Source: Amnibacterium sp. CER49
GTDB lineage: Bacteria > Actinomycetota > Actinomycetes > Actinomycetales > Microbacteriaceae
Assembly (NCBI RefSeq): GCF_029846255.1
Contig: NZ_JARVWQ010000001.1
Span: 248,001 to 312,000 of the forward strand
DNA: 64,000 nt
Direction: 5' to 3'
Positions 17,564-26,976 of the stretch are shown one piece after another (position 1 is the first letter of the stretch; every line of letters starts with the position of its first letter). A program made the position numbers and the translations under genes. The notes beneath the pieces were generated by a model, which was not told the DNA's origin, ran no database searches, and saw only the letters and a program-made list of their open reading frames with translations.

Positions 17564-18922
17564 ATGAATGGCCCTTCCGCGCATCGGCGAGCACACCAGC
17601 AGATGCGTCGTGCATTCACGCCCGTCCTGGTAGCCGTCAGCCTTGTCGCGAGCCTTGCCGGGTGCAGCGCGGGGGCCACTGCCAGTGGAAGTGGATCTGC
17701 GTCGGGCTTCAAGCCCGGCGTCCTCACCAAGAAGTACTCCGGCACGACGTTGGAGGTGGGACTCCCGAATTATCAGGGCATGCCCAAGAGCACGCTGGCC
17801 GAGTTCACGAAGGCGACCGGCATCAAGCTGCACATGCAGAACCCGTCGTACGACGTCATCCACGACAAGATCGTGACGGCAGGGGCAGCAAACACCGCCT
17901 TCGCCGACGTCGTCTACCTGGACCCCGCGTGGATCGGGCAAGTCGGTGCCGCGGGCTGGTTCGAGCCCCTCGAGAAATGGGTGCCGAGCAGCACGATCAA
18001 GAACGACCTCGGGCAAAGCCTCTTCGCCTACAAGGGGCAGACGATCGGACTGCCGTGGAACCTCGACTTCCGCGGAACGCTCTGGAACATGACGCTGCTC
18101 AAGAAGGCCGGGATCAACAAACCCCCCACCTCCTATGACGAGCTCATCACGACCGCGGAGAAGCTGAAGTCGAAGGGGGTCGTGAAGTATCCCGTCGCCG
18201 AGCCGCTTTCAATCACCGAAGGCGCCGCCACTCCGTGGTATGCGCTCGTGCGGGCGTCGGGGAACGCGGTCCTCAAGAACGGCAAGCCTGCGTTCCAGGC
18301 CGGCGGCGCGGGGGCAAAAGCCCTCGATCTCATCCGCACGCTCTTCTCCAAGCAATTGATCGACCCGGGTTCCGTGAACCTCACCGACCAGCAGGTGGGT
18401 CAGGCATTCGGCAACGGCGACTCGGCAGTGATGCTCTCCGGCGGCCCCGCGGGCCTCGGTTACTACGCGCAGCCGTCGAACAGCAAGATCAGCTCGGATC
18501 AGGTCACCTTCACGACGCTGCCGACGCCCGATGGATCTCCCTCCGCCGGGTCCGTCGGTCTCGAAGACGGGATGGGCATCCCCAAGGCGAGCACGCACAA
18601 GGAGGCCGCGGCGCTCTTCGTCAACTGGTACCTCCAGGAGCACCAGCTGAACGCGGCCTACGCCGCTGCCGGCCTGCTGCCGCCGAACGCCGCAGCGCTC
18701 AAGACGCTCGTGTCGCAAGGGAAGCTCGCGGGCGGTCAGCCCCTTGTCGACGCGGCGATGGGCATCAAGCCGATCTTCGAGGGAGGCTCGCCGACCTGGT
18801 ACTCGAAGTTCTCCAGCAACGTGGCTTCGATGGTTCAGTCGGTGGCGGTCGGCAGCAAGTCCTCTGGGCAGGGGGTCGCAGGTCTCGTCAGCCAGGTCAA
18901 CGCGCTCAACGCTCAACAATGA
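17564..18922 (+). CDS. Sugar ABC transporter substrate-binding lipoprotein
   Basis: 452 residues. The signal peptide ends in the lipobox LAGC with lipidated Cys34. The mature protein is a family-1 extracellular solute-binding protein: TTLEVGLPNYQGMPKSTLAE, FADVVYLDPAWIG, LPWNLDFRGTLWNMTLLKKA. These bind oligosaccharides and deliver them to MalF/MalG-type permeases. The start ATG has GAGGAG 7 bases upstream; an internal ATG at 17603 is less likely. Its stop overlaps the next start by 4 bp. No ATPase gene is nearby, so a shared MsiK-type ATPase probably energises it. Confidence 0.9.
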   Translation: MNGPSAHRRAHQQMRRAFTPVLVAVSLVASLAGCSAGATASGSGSASGFKPGVLTKKYSGTTLEVGLPNYQGMPKSTLAEFTKATGIKLHMQNPSYDVIHDKIVTAGAANTAFADVVYLDPAWIGQVGAAGWFEPLEKWVPSSTIKNDLGQSLFAYKGQTIGLPWNLDFRGTLWNMTLLKKAGINKPPTSYDELITTAEKLKSKGVVKYPVAEPLSITEGAATPWYALVRASGNAVLKNGKPAFQAGGAGAKALDLIRTLFSKQLIDPGSVNLTDQQVGQAFGNGDSAVMLSGGPAGLGYYAQPSNSKISSDQVTFTTLPTPDGSPSAGSVGLEDGMGIPKASTHKEAAALFVNWYLQEHQLNAAYAAAGLLPPNAAALKTLVSQGKLAGGQPLVDAAMGIKPIFEGGSPTWYSKFSSNVASMVQSVAVGSKSSGQGVAGLVSQVNALNAQQ

Positions 18923-19857
18923 CCGATAGCGAGCGGATGCAGTTGAGCCGCCGCGAGGGAGTGCGGAGTCGCTGGTCGCTTCGCGCCCGGGAGGTCACCA
19001 GTGCCTATGTGCTGGTGACCCCCGCCCTGATCATCATCGCCCTGCTGATCTTCTTCCCCGCGGTCCAGAGCACGATCGACAGCTTCCGCCAGGGCGACCT
19101 GACGAATCCAACGGCGCATAACTTCATCGGTCTGCGGAACTATCTCAACGCGCTACTGGATCCGAGTTTCCTGCAGGCGGTCCGTAACACGGGCGTCTAC
19201 ATCGTCGTGGCGGTCGTCGTAGCGCTCCTGCTCGGACTGCTCATGGCCATGTGGATGCAGAGCCTCGGCGGCAGGGCGCGGGTGATCGCCCTCACACTGA
19301 TCATTCTCCCGTGGGCCGTGCCCGGGACGGTCGCCGGCAACCTCTGGTCGTTCATCCTCAATCCGACCGGCAGCGGTCTGCTCAACGGTGTGCTCGAATC
19401 GCTGGGGGTCATCGATCAGCCGCAGATCTGGATCGCCTCACCGCTGTGGGGGCAGGTCTTCATCGCGTTGTCGTTCTGCTGGGGCCTCGTGCCGCTCGGG
19501 GCGATCATCTTCCTCGCCGGGCTCGAATCCATCCCGGAAGACTTCTATGCGCAGAGCTATGTCGACGGCGCTACCGCGCTGCAGCGGTTCACCTCGATCA
19601 CGCTGCCGCTGCTGAGACCTGCACTTGCAATCGTGCTCGTCAACGCAGCGGTCTCCGCCATCGGCATCTACGACCAGGTGTATGTCCTCGCGGGATTCGA
19701 CCCGAACAAGATCTCCCTGATCGGTCAGACCTACCTTTACGCCTTCCGTGACTTCAACTTCGGGCTGGGTTATGCGGCATCGATCCTGACCACCGTGGCG
19801 ACCACGCTCATCGCGGCGGTATTTCTCAAGGTCGTCTATCGCGAGGAGCAGATGTGA
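18919..19857 (+). CDS. Sugar ABC transporter permease (MalF-type)
   Basis: 312 residues with six hydrophobic segments and the permease EAA motif EDFYAQSYVDGATALQRF in the loop that docks the ATPase. The ATG at 18919 overlaps the lipoprotein stop (ATGA) and the C-terminus overlaps the second permease by 4 bp, so the three are one translationally coupled unit. Inner-membrane component of a CUT1 sugar importer; the substrate is inferred to be a GalNAc-containing glycan from the divergent GH123 operon. Confidence 0.9.
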   Translation: MTDSERMQLSRREGVRSRWSLRAREVTSAYVLVTPALIIIALLIFFPAVQSTIDSFRQGDLTNPTAHNFIGLRNYLNALLDPSFLQAVRNTGVYIVVAVVVALLLGLLMAMWMQSLGGRARVIALTLIILPWAVPGTVAGNLWSFILNPTGSGLLNGVLESLGVIDQPQIWIASPLWGQVFIALSFCWGLVPLGAIIFLAGLESIPEDFYAQSYVDGATALQRFTSITLPLLRPALAIVLVNAAVSAIGIYDQVYVLAGFDPNKISLIGQTYLYAFRDFNFGLGYAASILTTVATTLIAAVFLKVVYREEQM

Positions 19858-20714
19858 CCTTCAAGGCACCAACGAAGCATCATGCCACTCGCCGCGTGAT
19901 ACAGGCGATCGTCGGCGTCATCGTGATCGGCTGGTCGCTGATCCCCATCTACTGGGGCGTGGTCGTCAGCTTCTCCACGCCGGCGGGCATTCACCAGTCG
20001 CCGCCCCCCATCCTGCCGTTCTCGTTCACCTGGTCGAACTACGCAGCAGTCCTCGACCCTGCGAATCCGGACGCACAGCGCTTCTTCATGGCGATCGGGA
20101 ACTCCGCGCTGCAGGCTGTCGGCGCGACGGCGCTGACACTGCTCTTTGCGTTGCCTGCGGCGTATGCGTTCGCGCGACTGCGATTCAGGGGATCCGGCAC
20201 CATCCTGACGCTGCTCGTCACAACGATGGCGATGCCGGTCTACCTTGTGATGATCCCGTTGTTCCAGTTCGCCGTGCAGGCGGGCCAGATCAATGTCCCG
20301 TTCTTCGTGATCCTGATTCTTGCCTCGGGCTCCGTACCCCTGGCGGTGTGGATCCTGCGGAGCCATATCGCATCCCTACCTGCGGACCTCGAGGCAGCGG
20401 CTCGGCTCGACGGTTGCAGTACCGGCGGCGTCCTGATCCGCATCGTCGGCCCCCTGGTCGCCCCCGGCGTCGTGGCTTCCGCCGTCGTCGTCTTCCTCGG
20501 TGCCTGGGGCGCGTTCCTGCTCCCTGGCATCTTCACGAACTCCCCGAACACACAGACGCTGACCCTGCTGGTTCCGACCTTCGCGACCAAGTTCGCCCAG
20601 GACCTCGGCGTTCAAGCAGCCGCAGGTCTTCTCGGCCTCGCCGTCCCGGCACTTCTCGTGGTGCTGCTCCAGCGGTATCTCGTGTCCGGTCTCCTCAAAG
20701 GCGCATCCCGATAG
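19854..20714 (+). CDS. Sugar ABC transporter permease (MalG-type)
   Basis: 286 residues, six hydrophobic segments. The EAA motif is ADLEAAARLDGCSTGGVL, and the preceding PLAVWILRSHIASLP is typical of MalG-class permeases. It starts at the GTG at 19854, overlapping the MalF-type stop by 4 bp. Last gene of the importer operon and followed by a branched stem-loop. Confidence 0.9.
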   Translation: MTFKAPTKHHATRRVIQAIVGVIVIGWSLIPIYWGVVVSFSTPAGIHQSPPPILPFSFTWSNYAAVLDPANPDAQRFFMAIGNSALQAVGATALTLLFALPAAYAFARLRFRGSGTILTLLVTTMAMPVYLVMIPLFQFAVQAGQINVPFFVILILASGSVPLAVWILRSHIASLPADLEAAARLDGCSTGGVLIRIVGPLVAPGVVASAVVVFLGAWGAFLLPGIFTNSPNTQTLTLLVPTFATKFAQDLGVQAAAGLLGLAVPALLVVLLQRYLVSGLLKGASR

Positions 20715-20729
20715 CCCGGCCCCCGGCAG

Positions 20730-20789
20730 CCGCGCCGTCACATCAGGGCGGCCACGCTCCACGCCCGCGTGGCGCCTGTCACGGCGCGG
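20730..20789. terminator. Branched stem-loop after the importer operon
   Basis: CCGCGCCGT (20730-20738) pairs with ACGGCGCGG (20781-20789), and GCCACGC (20751-20757) pairs with GCGTGGC (20767-20773) inside. It lies 16 bp past the permease stop and 83 bp before the flavoprotein start. There is no T-run, as is common in high-GC actinobacteria. It could also act as a leader structure for the next operon. Confidence 0.5.
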
Positions 20790-20871
20790 ACGGTTACGCC
20801 TCGTTGCGGGAGGACTCGATCGGTGCACGGGTGCGCCGCCACCATGGCCAGCACCAACGAACCGGGGAGCG

Positions 20872-22092
20872 ATGACCAGCACCACACCGATCACCGCCAG
20901 TCCGTGGACCGGTCGAGCGCAGGAGACGGAGCAGCAGTGGCTCCGCCTGGCCGCCGAAGTCGCGGCCGAGCTCAACGAGGGCGCGGCCGATCGCGACCGC
21001 GCGGGCGCCGGCCTCGAGGAGGCACTCGCCCTCGTCCGCGCGGCGGGCCTGGCCGATCTGATCGTGCCCGCGGAGCACGGCGGCCGGGGCGCTCACTGGG
21101 AGACCGCATTCGGCGTTCTTCGCCACCTCGCGCAGGCCGACGCCTCGCTCGGGCTGGTCGTCGGCTACTCCTACTTGAACCAGGCCTGCATCGGCTTCTA
21201 CGGCGAGGGAGAGCGCCGGGCTGCCTGGTTCCGCAGGACCGCGGAGCGGCGGTGGTTCTGGAGCGACTCGCTGAACCCTGTCAGCCCGGACCTCCGGCTC
21301 ACGGCGGACGGGCAGGCCTACCGCCTGACCGGGAGGAAACGGTTCGCGACAGGAGCGAGCGCCGCCGATGTCATCCTCGCCTCCGCAGTCGCCGAGGGCG
21401 GCGCCTACGACGGGCAGGCCCTGGTCTTCGCGATCGACGCCCGTCGTGACGGTGTGCGTCACCTCGACGACTGGGATCACCTCGGCATGCGCGCGACGGC
21501 GAGCGGCTCGGTCGAGTACCACGACGTGCTCGTCACCGACGAAGACGTGATCGGCACCGACACGGGTCACCCGTTCTCGTCGATCGTGACCCCGGGCGTG
21601 CAGCTCCTGTTCGGCAACCTCTACCTCGCGGTCGCTCAGGGGGCGCTCGCCACGGCTCGCACCGTCACCCGCGCTCGGCAGAATGCCTGGTTCCTGAGCG
21701 CCGCCGACCGCTACGCCGACGACCCGCTCGTGCACCGCCTGTTCGGCGAGCTGGTCGCCCGCACCGCCGCCGTCGAAGCGCTCGCGGACCGGCTGAACCG
21801 CCGCTACGACGACGTCGTCGCACTCGGGCACGCAGCGACATGGGAGGACCGCGCTCGGATCGAGGTCGAGGTCGCGGCGCTCAAGGTCGTCGCCACCGAG
21901 GTTGGACTCGAGGTCTCGGCCCGGGTCTTCGAGGCCACCGGAGCGAGCGCCACCAGCAACCGGGTCGGGCTGGACCGCTTCTGGCGCGACGTGCGCACCC
22001 ACAGCCTTCATGATCCTGTCGACTACAAGAAGGTCGAAGTCGGAGCCCACTTCCTGAACGGGACCGTGCAGCCCGTCTCGCTCTACACATGA
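20872..22092 (+). CDS. Acyl-CoA-dehydrogenase-fold flavin monooxygenase (DszC/SfnB-like)
   Basis: 406 residues with the acyl-CoA dehydrogenase fold: N-terminal helices with LIVPAEHGGRGAHWETAFGV, middle beta domain with YRLTGRKRFATGASAADV, and C-terminal helical bundle ending in FWRDVRTHSLHDPVDYKKVEVG. The His-rich terminal segment and the lack of an acyl-CoA catalytic base context match the DszC/SfnB class, which use reduced FMN from a separate reductase to oxygenate sulfur or nitrogen compounds. GGGGAGC precedes the ATG. First gene of a five-gene operon. Confidence 0.8.
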   Translation: MTSTTPITASPWTGRAQETEQQWLRLAAEVAAELNEGAADRDRAGAGLEEALALVRAAGLADLIVPAEHGGRGAHWETAFGVLRHLAQADASLGLVVGYSYLNQACIGFYGEGERRAAWFRRTAERRWFWSDSLNPVSPDLRLTADGQAYRLTGRKRFATGASAADVILASAVAEGGAYDGQALVFAIDARRDGVRHLDDWDHLGMRATASGSVEYHDVLVTDEDVIGTDTGHPFSSIVTPGVQLLFGNLYLAVAQGALATARTVTRARQNAWFLSAADRYADDPLVHRLFGELVARTAAVEALADRLNRRYDDVVALGHAATWEDRARIEVEVAALKVVATEVGLEVSARVFEATGASATSNRVGLDRFWRDVRTHSLHDPVDYKKVEVGAHFLNGTVQPVSLYT

Positions 22093-23270
22093 GCGGGACC
22101 GTTCCCGACGCGGCGCTGCTCGACCGCTACGCCCCCGTGTTCGCCGAGATCGGCGAGCACGCCCTCGATCGCGAGCGCGAGCGGACGCTGCCCTTCGAGC
22201 AGATCCGGCTGCTTCAGGCGTCCGGCTTCACGGCGCTCCGGGTGCCGGCCGAGCTCGGTGGCGGCGGTGCGACGATCCGGCAGCTGTTCCTGCTGCTCAC
22301 GCGCCTCGCGGCCGCGGACCCGCACGTTCCACAGGCGCTGCGTGGCCACTTCGCCTTCGTCGAGGACCGGCTCGCCGCGGCGCCCGGCGGGGAGCGCGAC
22401 GCCTGGCTGCGGCGCTTCGTGAACGGCGAGACCGTCGGGAACGCGGTCACCGAGGTCGGCACGGTGGCGGTCGGCCGAACCGCCACCCGTCTGCGCCGGA
22501 ACGGCGATCGGTGGTCGGTGACCGGCCGGAAGTACTACACGACGGGCAGCATCTTCGCGGAGTGGATCGATGCCACGGCCTCGGACGAGGAGGGGCACGA
22601 GTACGCGGCCCTCCTGCGGCGTGACCAGGCGGGCGTCACGGTGCTCGACGACTGGGACGGGTTCGGCCAGGGGCTCACCGGCACCGGGACGGCCGTGTTC
22701 GAGGACGCGGTCGCCGAGCACGTCTACGACTTCGCGGACCGCTTCCCGACGCAGACGGCCTTCTACCAGCTGGTGCTCGTCGCCGTCCTCGCCGGGATCA
22801 GCGCCGCCGTCGAGCGGGACGTCGTCGCGGAGCTGCAGGACCGCGCGCGCGTCTTCAGCCACGGGACGGCCGCGCAGAGCCGACGCGACCCGCAGCTGCT
22901 CGAGATCGTCGGCCGCATCTCCGCATCGGCCGCTGCCGCCGAGGCGATCGTCGTGGGCGCGAGCTCGGTGCTCGAGGCCGCGAGCACCGGCGCGGCGACG
23001 AAGCGCGACGCCGAGCTCGCCGCGGCTCGGGCGCAGGTCGTCGTCGGTCCGCTCGCGATCGAGGCGGCGTCCGCGTTGTTCGACCCGCTCGGTGCGTCGG
23101 CCACGGGCCGGCCGCGACTGCTCGACCGCCACTGGCGCAACGCCAGGACCGTCGCCTCGCACAACCCCGCCGCCTTCAAGGCACGCATCGTCGGAGACGC
23201 CCTTGTCAACGACGCCGAACCGCCGTACGAGTGGGCGGTCGGTGTGAGCCCCGCCCGGAACCAGGAGTGA
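22089..23270 (+). CDS. Second acyl-CoA-dehydrogenase-fold flavoprotein (DszC/SfnB-like)
   Basis: 393 residues, same fold as the preceding gene but divergent: FTALRVPAELGGGGATIRQL, WSVTGRKYYTTGSIFAEWID, LGASATGRPRLLDRHWRNARTVASHN (quoted in parts). It overlaps the previous stop by 4 bp. Two such enzymes in tandem suggest two successive oxygenations or a heteromer. Substrate unknown. Confidence 0.8.
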   Translation: MSGTVPDAALLDRYAPVFAEIGEHALDRERERTLPFEQIRLLQASGFTALRVPAELGGGGATIRQLFLLLTRLAAADPHVPQALRGHFAFVEDRLAAAPGGERDAWLRRFVNGETVGNAVTEVGTVAVGRTATRLRRNGDRWSVTGRKYYTTGSIFAEWIDATASDEEGHEYAALLRRDQAGVTVLDDWDGFGQGLTGTGTAVFEDAVAEHVYDFADRFPTQTAFYQLVLVAVLAGISAAVERDVVAELQDRARVFSHGTAAQSRRDPQLLEIVGRISASAAAAEAIVVGASSVLEAASTGAATKRDAELAAARAQVVVGPLAIEAASALFDPLGASATGRPRLLDRHWRNARTVASHNPAAFKARIVGDALVNDAEPPYEWAVGVSPARNQE

Positions 23271-23274
23271 CCCG

Positions 23275-24675
23275 ATGCCCGTGGCCGACCGCGAGCTGAT
23301 CCTCAACGCCTTCACGATGAACACGCCCGGGCACCTGTCCGCGGGCACGTGGCGGCACCCCCGCGATCAGTCGCGCAGGTACCTGGACATCGAGTGGTGG
23401 GTCGAGCTCGCCCGCACCCTGGAGCGCGGCCGCCTCGACGCGGTGTTCCTCGCCGACGTGCTCGGCGTCTACGACGTGTACGGCGCCGGTGCGGACGCGG
23501 CCCTGCGCTCCGCCGCACAGATCCCGGTGAACGACCCCGTGCAGCTGCTGCCCGCGATGGCGCATGCGACCGAGCACCTCGGCCTCGCCGTGACCGCGTC
23601 CGTGTCGTTCGAGCACCCCTTCCCGTTCGCGCGGCGCATGTCGACCCTCGACCACCTCACCCGCGGACGGGTGGGCTGGAACATCGTCACCTCGTACCTG
23701 AACAGCGGCGCCTTGAATCTCGGCGTTCCCGGTCAGGTCGCGCACGATCGCCGCTACGACATCGCCGACGAGTACCTCGAGGTCTGCTACAAGCTGTGGG
23801 AGCGCAGCTGGGACGACGACGCCGTCGTGCTCGACGCCGAGCGCGCTGTGTACGTGGAGCCGTCGCGGGTGCACCCGATCGGGCATCGCGGCGAGTTCTT
23901 CACCGTGCCGGGCATCCATCTCGCCGAGCCGTCTCCGCAGCGCACGCCGTTCCTCTTCCAGGCCGGCGCCTCGCCGCGTGGCCTGCGTTTCGCGGCCCGC
24001 CACGCGGAGGGGATCTTCGTCGCCGCGCCGAGCACGGAGGTGCTCGCTCGGCAGGTGGCGGCCGCGAACGACGCCGTCGAGGCCGCGGGACGCGCCCCGG
24101 TGCCGGTGATCCAGCAGCTCACCGTCGTCGTCGCCGAGACCGACCAGGATGCGAGACGGCGCTTCGAGGAGTACCTCGAGGTCGCGGATCCGGTCGGCGC
24201 CCAGGTGCTCATCTCCGGCTGGACGGGCATCGACTTCGCGGCCCTCGACCCGGACCGCGTGCTGCAGCGGGAGGAGAGCCAGGCGATCCAGTCGACGGTC
24301 GACGCCTTCACCGCGACCGATCCGACGAAGCGGTGGACGCCGCGCGAGATCGCCGACTACGTCCGCGTCGGCGGCGACGGGCCCGTGCTCGTCGGATCGG
24401 CCGCGACCGTGGCCGACGGCATCGAGCGCATCGTCGAGCAGACCGGCGTACGCGGGTTCAACCTGGCCGCAACGGTCGTCCCCGAGGCCTGGGAACAGGT
24501 CGTCGACCTGCTCGTGCCGGAGCTCCAGGCTCGCGGCCGCTTCAAGCGGGACTACGCCCCCGGCACGCTGCGCGAGAAGCTCGGCTCCGGCCCGCGGACG
24601 GCAGCGCCGCACCCCGCCGCAACCGTGCGCATCGACGTGCCGACTCCCGAGGACGCCGGACGAAACCGGGCGTAA
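23275..24675 (+). CDS. FMN-dependent monooxygenase, NtaA/SnaA/DszA family
   Basis: 466 residues of the bacterial-luciferase-like superfamily. Typical NtaA/DszA segments are LNAFTMNTPGHLSAGTWRHP near the start, FLADVLGVYDVYGAG, STLDHLTRGRVGWNIVTSYL and FQAGASPRGLRFAARHAEGI. These enzymes take FMNH2 from a partner reductase and cleave C-N or C-S bonds (nitrilotriacetate, dibenzothiophene sulfone and others). It begins 4 bases after the preceding stop. The C-terminal 40 residues are Arg/Pro-rich. Confidence 0.88.
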   Translation: MPVADRELILNAFTMNTPGHLSAGTWRHPRDQSRRYLDIEWWVELARTLERGRLDAVFLADVLGVYDVYGAGADAALRSAAQIPVNDPVQLLPAMAHATEHLGLAVTASVSFEHPFPFARRMSTLDHLTRGRVGWNIVTSYLNSGALNLGVPGQVAHDRRYDIADEYLEVCYKLWERSWDDDAVVLDAERAVYVEPSRVHPIGHRGEFFTVPGIHLAEPSPQRTPFLFQAGASPRGLRFAARHAEGIFVAAPSTEVLARQVAAANDAVEAAGRAPVPVIQQLTVVVAETDQDARRRFEEYLEVADPVGAQVLISGWTGIDFAALDPDRVLQREESQAIQSTVDAFTATDPTKRWTPREIADYVRVGGDGPVLVGSAATVADGIERIVEQTGVRGFNLAATVVPEAWEQVVDLLVPELQARGRFKRDYAPGTLREKLGSGPRTAAPHPAATVRIDVPTPEDAGRNRA

Positions 24676-24770
24676 CGCACCGGCCGCAACAGTCGGTAAC
24701 GGTCGTTTCCAGGCACTTCCTCCTCGCTACCGTCGCGACCCAGGCCCCTGAACGAAGGACTCGAGTCACC

Positions 24771-26222
24771 ATGACGACCAGCTCCCTGCCCACGACCGAC
24801 CAGGCAGCGCAAGCGCCGGAACGCGCTGTGACGGGTGGTGCGCTGCGCGGCTCGCTCGGCGTGGCCAGCATCGTCTTCATCGTCGTGGCCGCCGCGTCAC
24901 CCCTCGGCGTGATCGGGGGCCCCGTTCCTCTCGGCATCGCATTCGGCAACGGCGCGGCCTTCCCGTCGACGTACGTGGTCGCGACCGCCGTGCTGCTGTT
25001 CTTCGCAGTCGGCTTCACCGCCGCCACCCCCTTCGTCCGGTCCGCCGGCGCGTTTTACGCCTACGTCGATCTGGGCCTCGGGCGCGCCGCCGGCCTCGGC
25101 ACCGCGTTCACGGCGCTGCTGTCGTACCTCACGCTCGAAGCCGGCGTCTTCGGCCTGCTCGGCCCCGGCGCGAACGCCCTGCTGCAGTCGTGGGGCGTGC
25201 CGGACGTGCCGTGGTGGGTCTATGCGCTGGTCGGCTTCGCCGCCGTCTCCCTGCTCGGCTACTTCAACATCGAGCTCTCCGGCCGGGTGCTCGCCGTCAT
25301 GCTCGTCGCCGAGGTGCTGATCGTCCTCGCGCTCGACGCGGCCATCGTGTTCGCAGGCGGCGGCCCCGAGGGGTACTCCACCGCCCTCGCCGACCCGAAG
25401 ACGCTCGTCTCCGGCGCACCGGGCTTCGCGATCCTGTTCGCGATCCTGTCGTTCATCGGTTTCGAGGCCACCGCCGTCTTCCGTGACGAGGCCCGCGACC
25501 CCGACCGCACCATCCCCCGCGCCACGTACATCGCCCTGATCGCGATCGGCGTGTTCTACACGGTCTCGAGCTGGGCGCTCGTGAGCGGCAACGGCCAGAC
25601 CGGCATCGCGGACAAGGCGGGCCGCAACGCCGGCACCATCCTCGCGACCACCGCAGGCCGCTACCTGGGCACCGTCGGCGAGCACCTCATCCAGGTGCTG
25701 TTCGTGACGAGCCTCTTCGCGTGCATCCTGTCGTTCCACAACATCGCGACCCGCTACTTCTTCTCGCTCGCCCGCAAGGGCGTGATCCACTCCGGTCTGG
25801 GGATCGCGCACCCGCGCTGGGCGTCGCCGGCCCGCTCGTCGCTGCTCACGAGCGGGATCGTGCTCGCCCTCCTCGCCCTCGCCGTCGGGCTGCGCCTCGA
25901 CCCGATCGCGCAGTTCTACACGTGGCTCGGCGGGATCTCCTCGGTCGGCGTGGTGCTGCTGCTCGCGCTCACGAGTGCCGCGGTGCTGGCGATCTTCCGT
26001 CGCGACCGCCGCGGTGTGAGCACGTGGCGGGCGGTCGTCGCACCCGTGATCGGCCTCGTCGGCCTCGTCGCCTTCCTCGTGGTCATCCTGCTCAACCTGC
26101 CGACGCTGGTCGGCGAGAAGTCCTACGGACCGCTGTCGATCGGCGTGCTGGTGCTGCTCGCCGCGGCGTTCGTACTCGGCCCGGTGGTCGCCCGCGTCCG
26201 CAAGGGCGCCGAGGTCGACTGA
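24771..26222 (+). CDS. APC-superfamily amino acid/amine permease
   Basis: 483 residues with about twelve membrane segments. The first helix region ASIVFIVVAAASPLGVIGG and the helix-6 segment FAILSFIGFEATAVFRDEARDPDRTIPRA (quoted over two parts) are hallmarks of APC permeases. The ATG at 24771 follows GAAGGA. Being inside the monooxygenase operon it probably imports the compound those enzymes attack, which would point to a zwitterionic or amine-like substrate rather than a sulfonate. Confidence 0.85.
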   Translation: MTTSSLPTTDQAAQAPERAVTGGALRGSLGVASIVFIVVAAASPLGVIGGPVPLGIAFGNGAAFPSTYVVATAVLLFFAVGFTAATPFVRSAGAFYAYVDLGLGRAAGLGTAFTALLSYLTLEAGVFGLLGPGANALLQSWGVPDVPWWVYALVGFAAVSLLGYFNIELSGRVLAVMLVAEVLIVLALDAAIVFAGGGPEGYSTALADPKTLVSGAPGFAILFAILSFIGFEATAVFRDEARDPDRTIPRATYIALIAIGVFYTVSSWALVSGNGQTGIADKAGRNAGTILATTAGRYLGTVGEHLIQVLFVTSLFACILSFHNIATRYFFSLARKGVIHSGLGIAHPRWASPARSSLLTSGIVLALLALAVGLRLDPIAQFYTWLGGISSVGVVLLLALTSAAVLAIFRRDRRGVSTWRAVVAPVIGLVGLVAFLVVILLNLPTLVGEKSYGPLSIGVLVLLAAAFVLGPVVARVRKGAEVD

Positions 26223-26242
26223 CCGGACGGGACGACGACGAC

Positions 26243-26818
26243 ATGACTCAGCACATCACTCGCGGGGGCGCCGAGCCGGCGAACGACCACCGAGCCGGCA
26301 CCGCTCGTCTCGGCGGGCTCAGTGCGGCGGACTTCAAGACGGCGTTCCGGAATCACGCCGCCGGGGTCGCCGTCATCACCGCCGACGCCGGCGACGGCCC
26401 GGTCGGTCTCACCGCCACCTCGGTGTTCTCGGTGAGCGCCGAGCCGCCGCTGCTCATCTTCTCCGTCTCGAGCAGCTCCTCAGCCTCCCCCACCCTGCAG
26501 CGCGCGGACACCGTGATCGTGCACCTGCTCGGAGCGGCCCAGGTCGACCTCGCCCGGCTCTGCGCGACGAGCGGGATCGACCGGTTCGCCGACCGGTCGA
26601 TCTGGGATCGACTCCTCACCGGCGAGCCGTACTTCCCCGCCGCGCACGTCTGGATCCGCGCCCGCGTCATCGAGCGCATGGAGGCGGGCACCTCGACGGT
26701 GATCGCAGCGCATGCCCTGCAGGCGGCGCTCCCTGACGAGGACGGCGACGAGGCTCCGCTCGTGTACCACAACCGCGGCTACCACGCGTTGGGCCCGCAC
26801 ACACGCCATGACGGCTGA
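26243..26818 (+). CDS. Flavin reductase (FMN-binding split-barrel, DszD-like)
   Basis: 191 residues. The flavin-reductase domain starts near residue 30: FKTAFRNHAAGVAVITAD, GLTATSVFSVSAEPPLLIFS, then LCATSGIDRFAD. It should supply FMNH2 to the three oxygenases upstream, completing a two-component system. ATG 20 bp after the permease stop. A strong hairpin follows immediately. Confidence 0.88.
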   Translation: MTQHITRGGAEPANDHRAGTARLGGLSAADFKTAFRNHAAGVAVITADAGDGPVGLTATSVFSVSAEPPLLIFSVSSSSSASPTLQRADTVIVHLLGAAQVDLARLCATSGIDRFADRSIWDRLLTGEPYFPAAHVWIRARVIERMEAGTSTVIAAHALQAALPDEDGDEAPLVYHNRGYHALGPHTRHDG

Positions 26819-26819
26819 C

Positions 26820-26853
26820 GGCTCGACCGGGCGGGTGGCCGCCCGGTCGAGCC
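26820..26853. terminator. Strong bidirectional terminator hairpin
   Basis: Fifteen-base arms (26820-26834 and 26839-26853) pair perfectly around a 4-base loop. It starts right after the flavin reductase stop and lies about 120 bp beyond the end of the leftward PuuD gene, so it can serve both converging operons. Confidence 0.8.
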
Positions 26854-26976
26854 CCGCTCCGCCGGTGACGGGATCCGAACCGGCGCCCGTCTGACTCCCG
26901 GCCACGAGACGGCGACGTTCCGGGTGCTGCGGCGGCGCGGCCGACGATCGGCTGCTCGGGCGGGCGCCCGTCCCGG

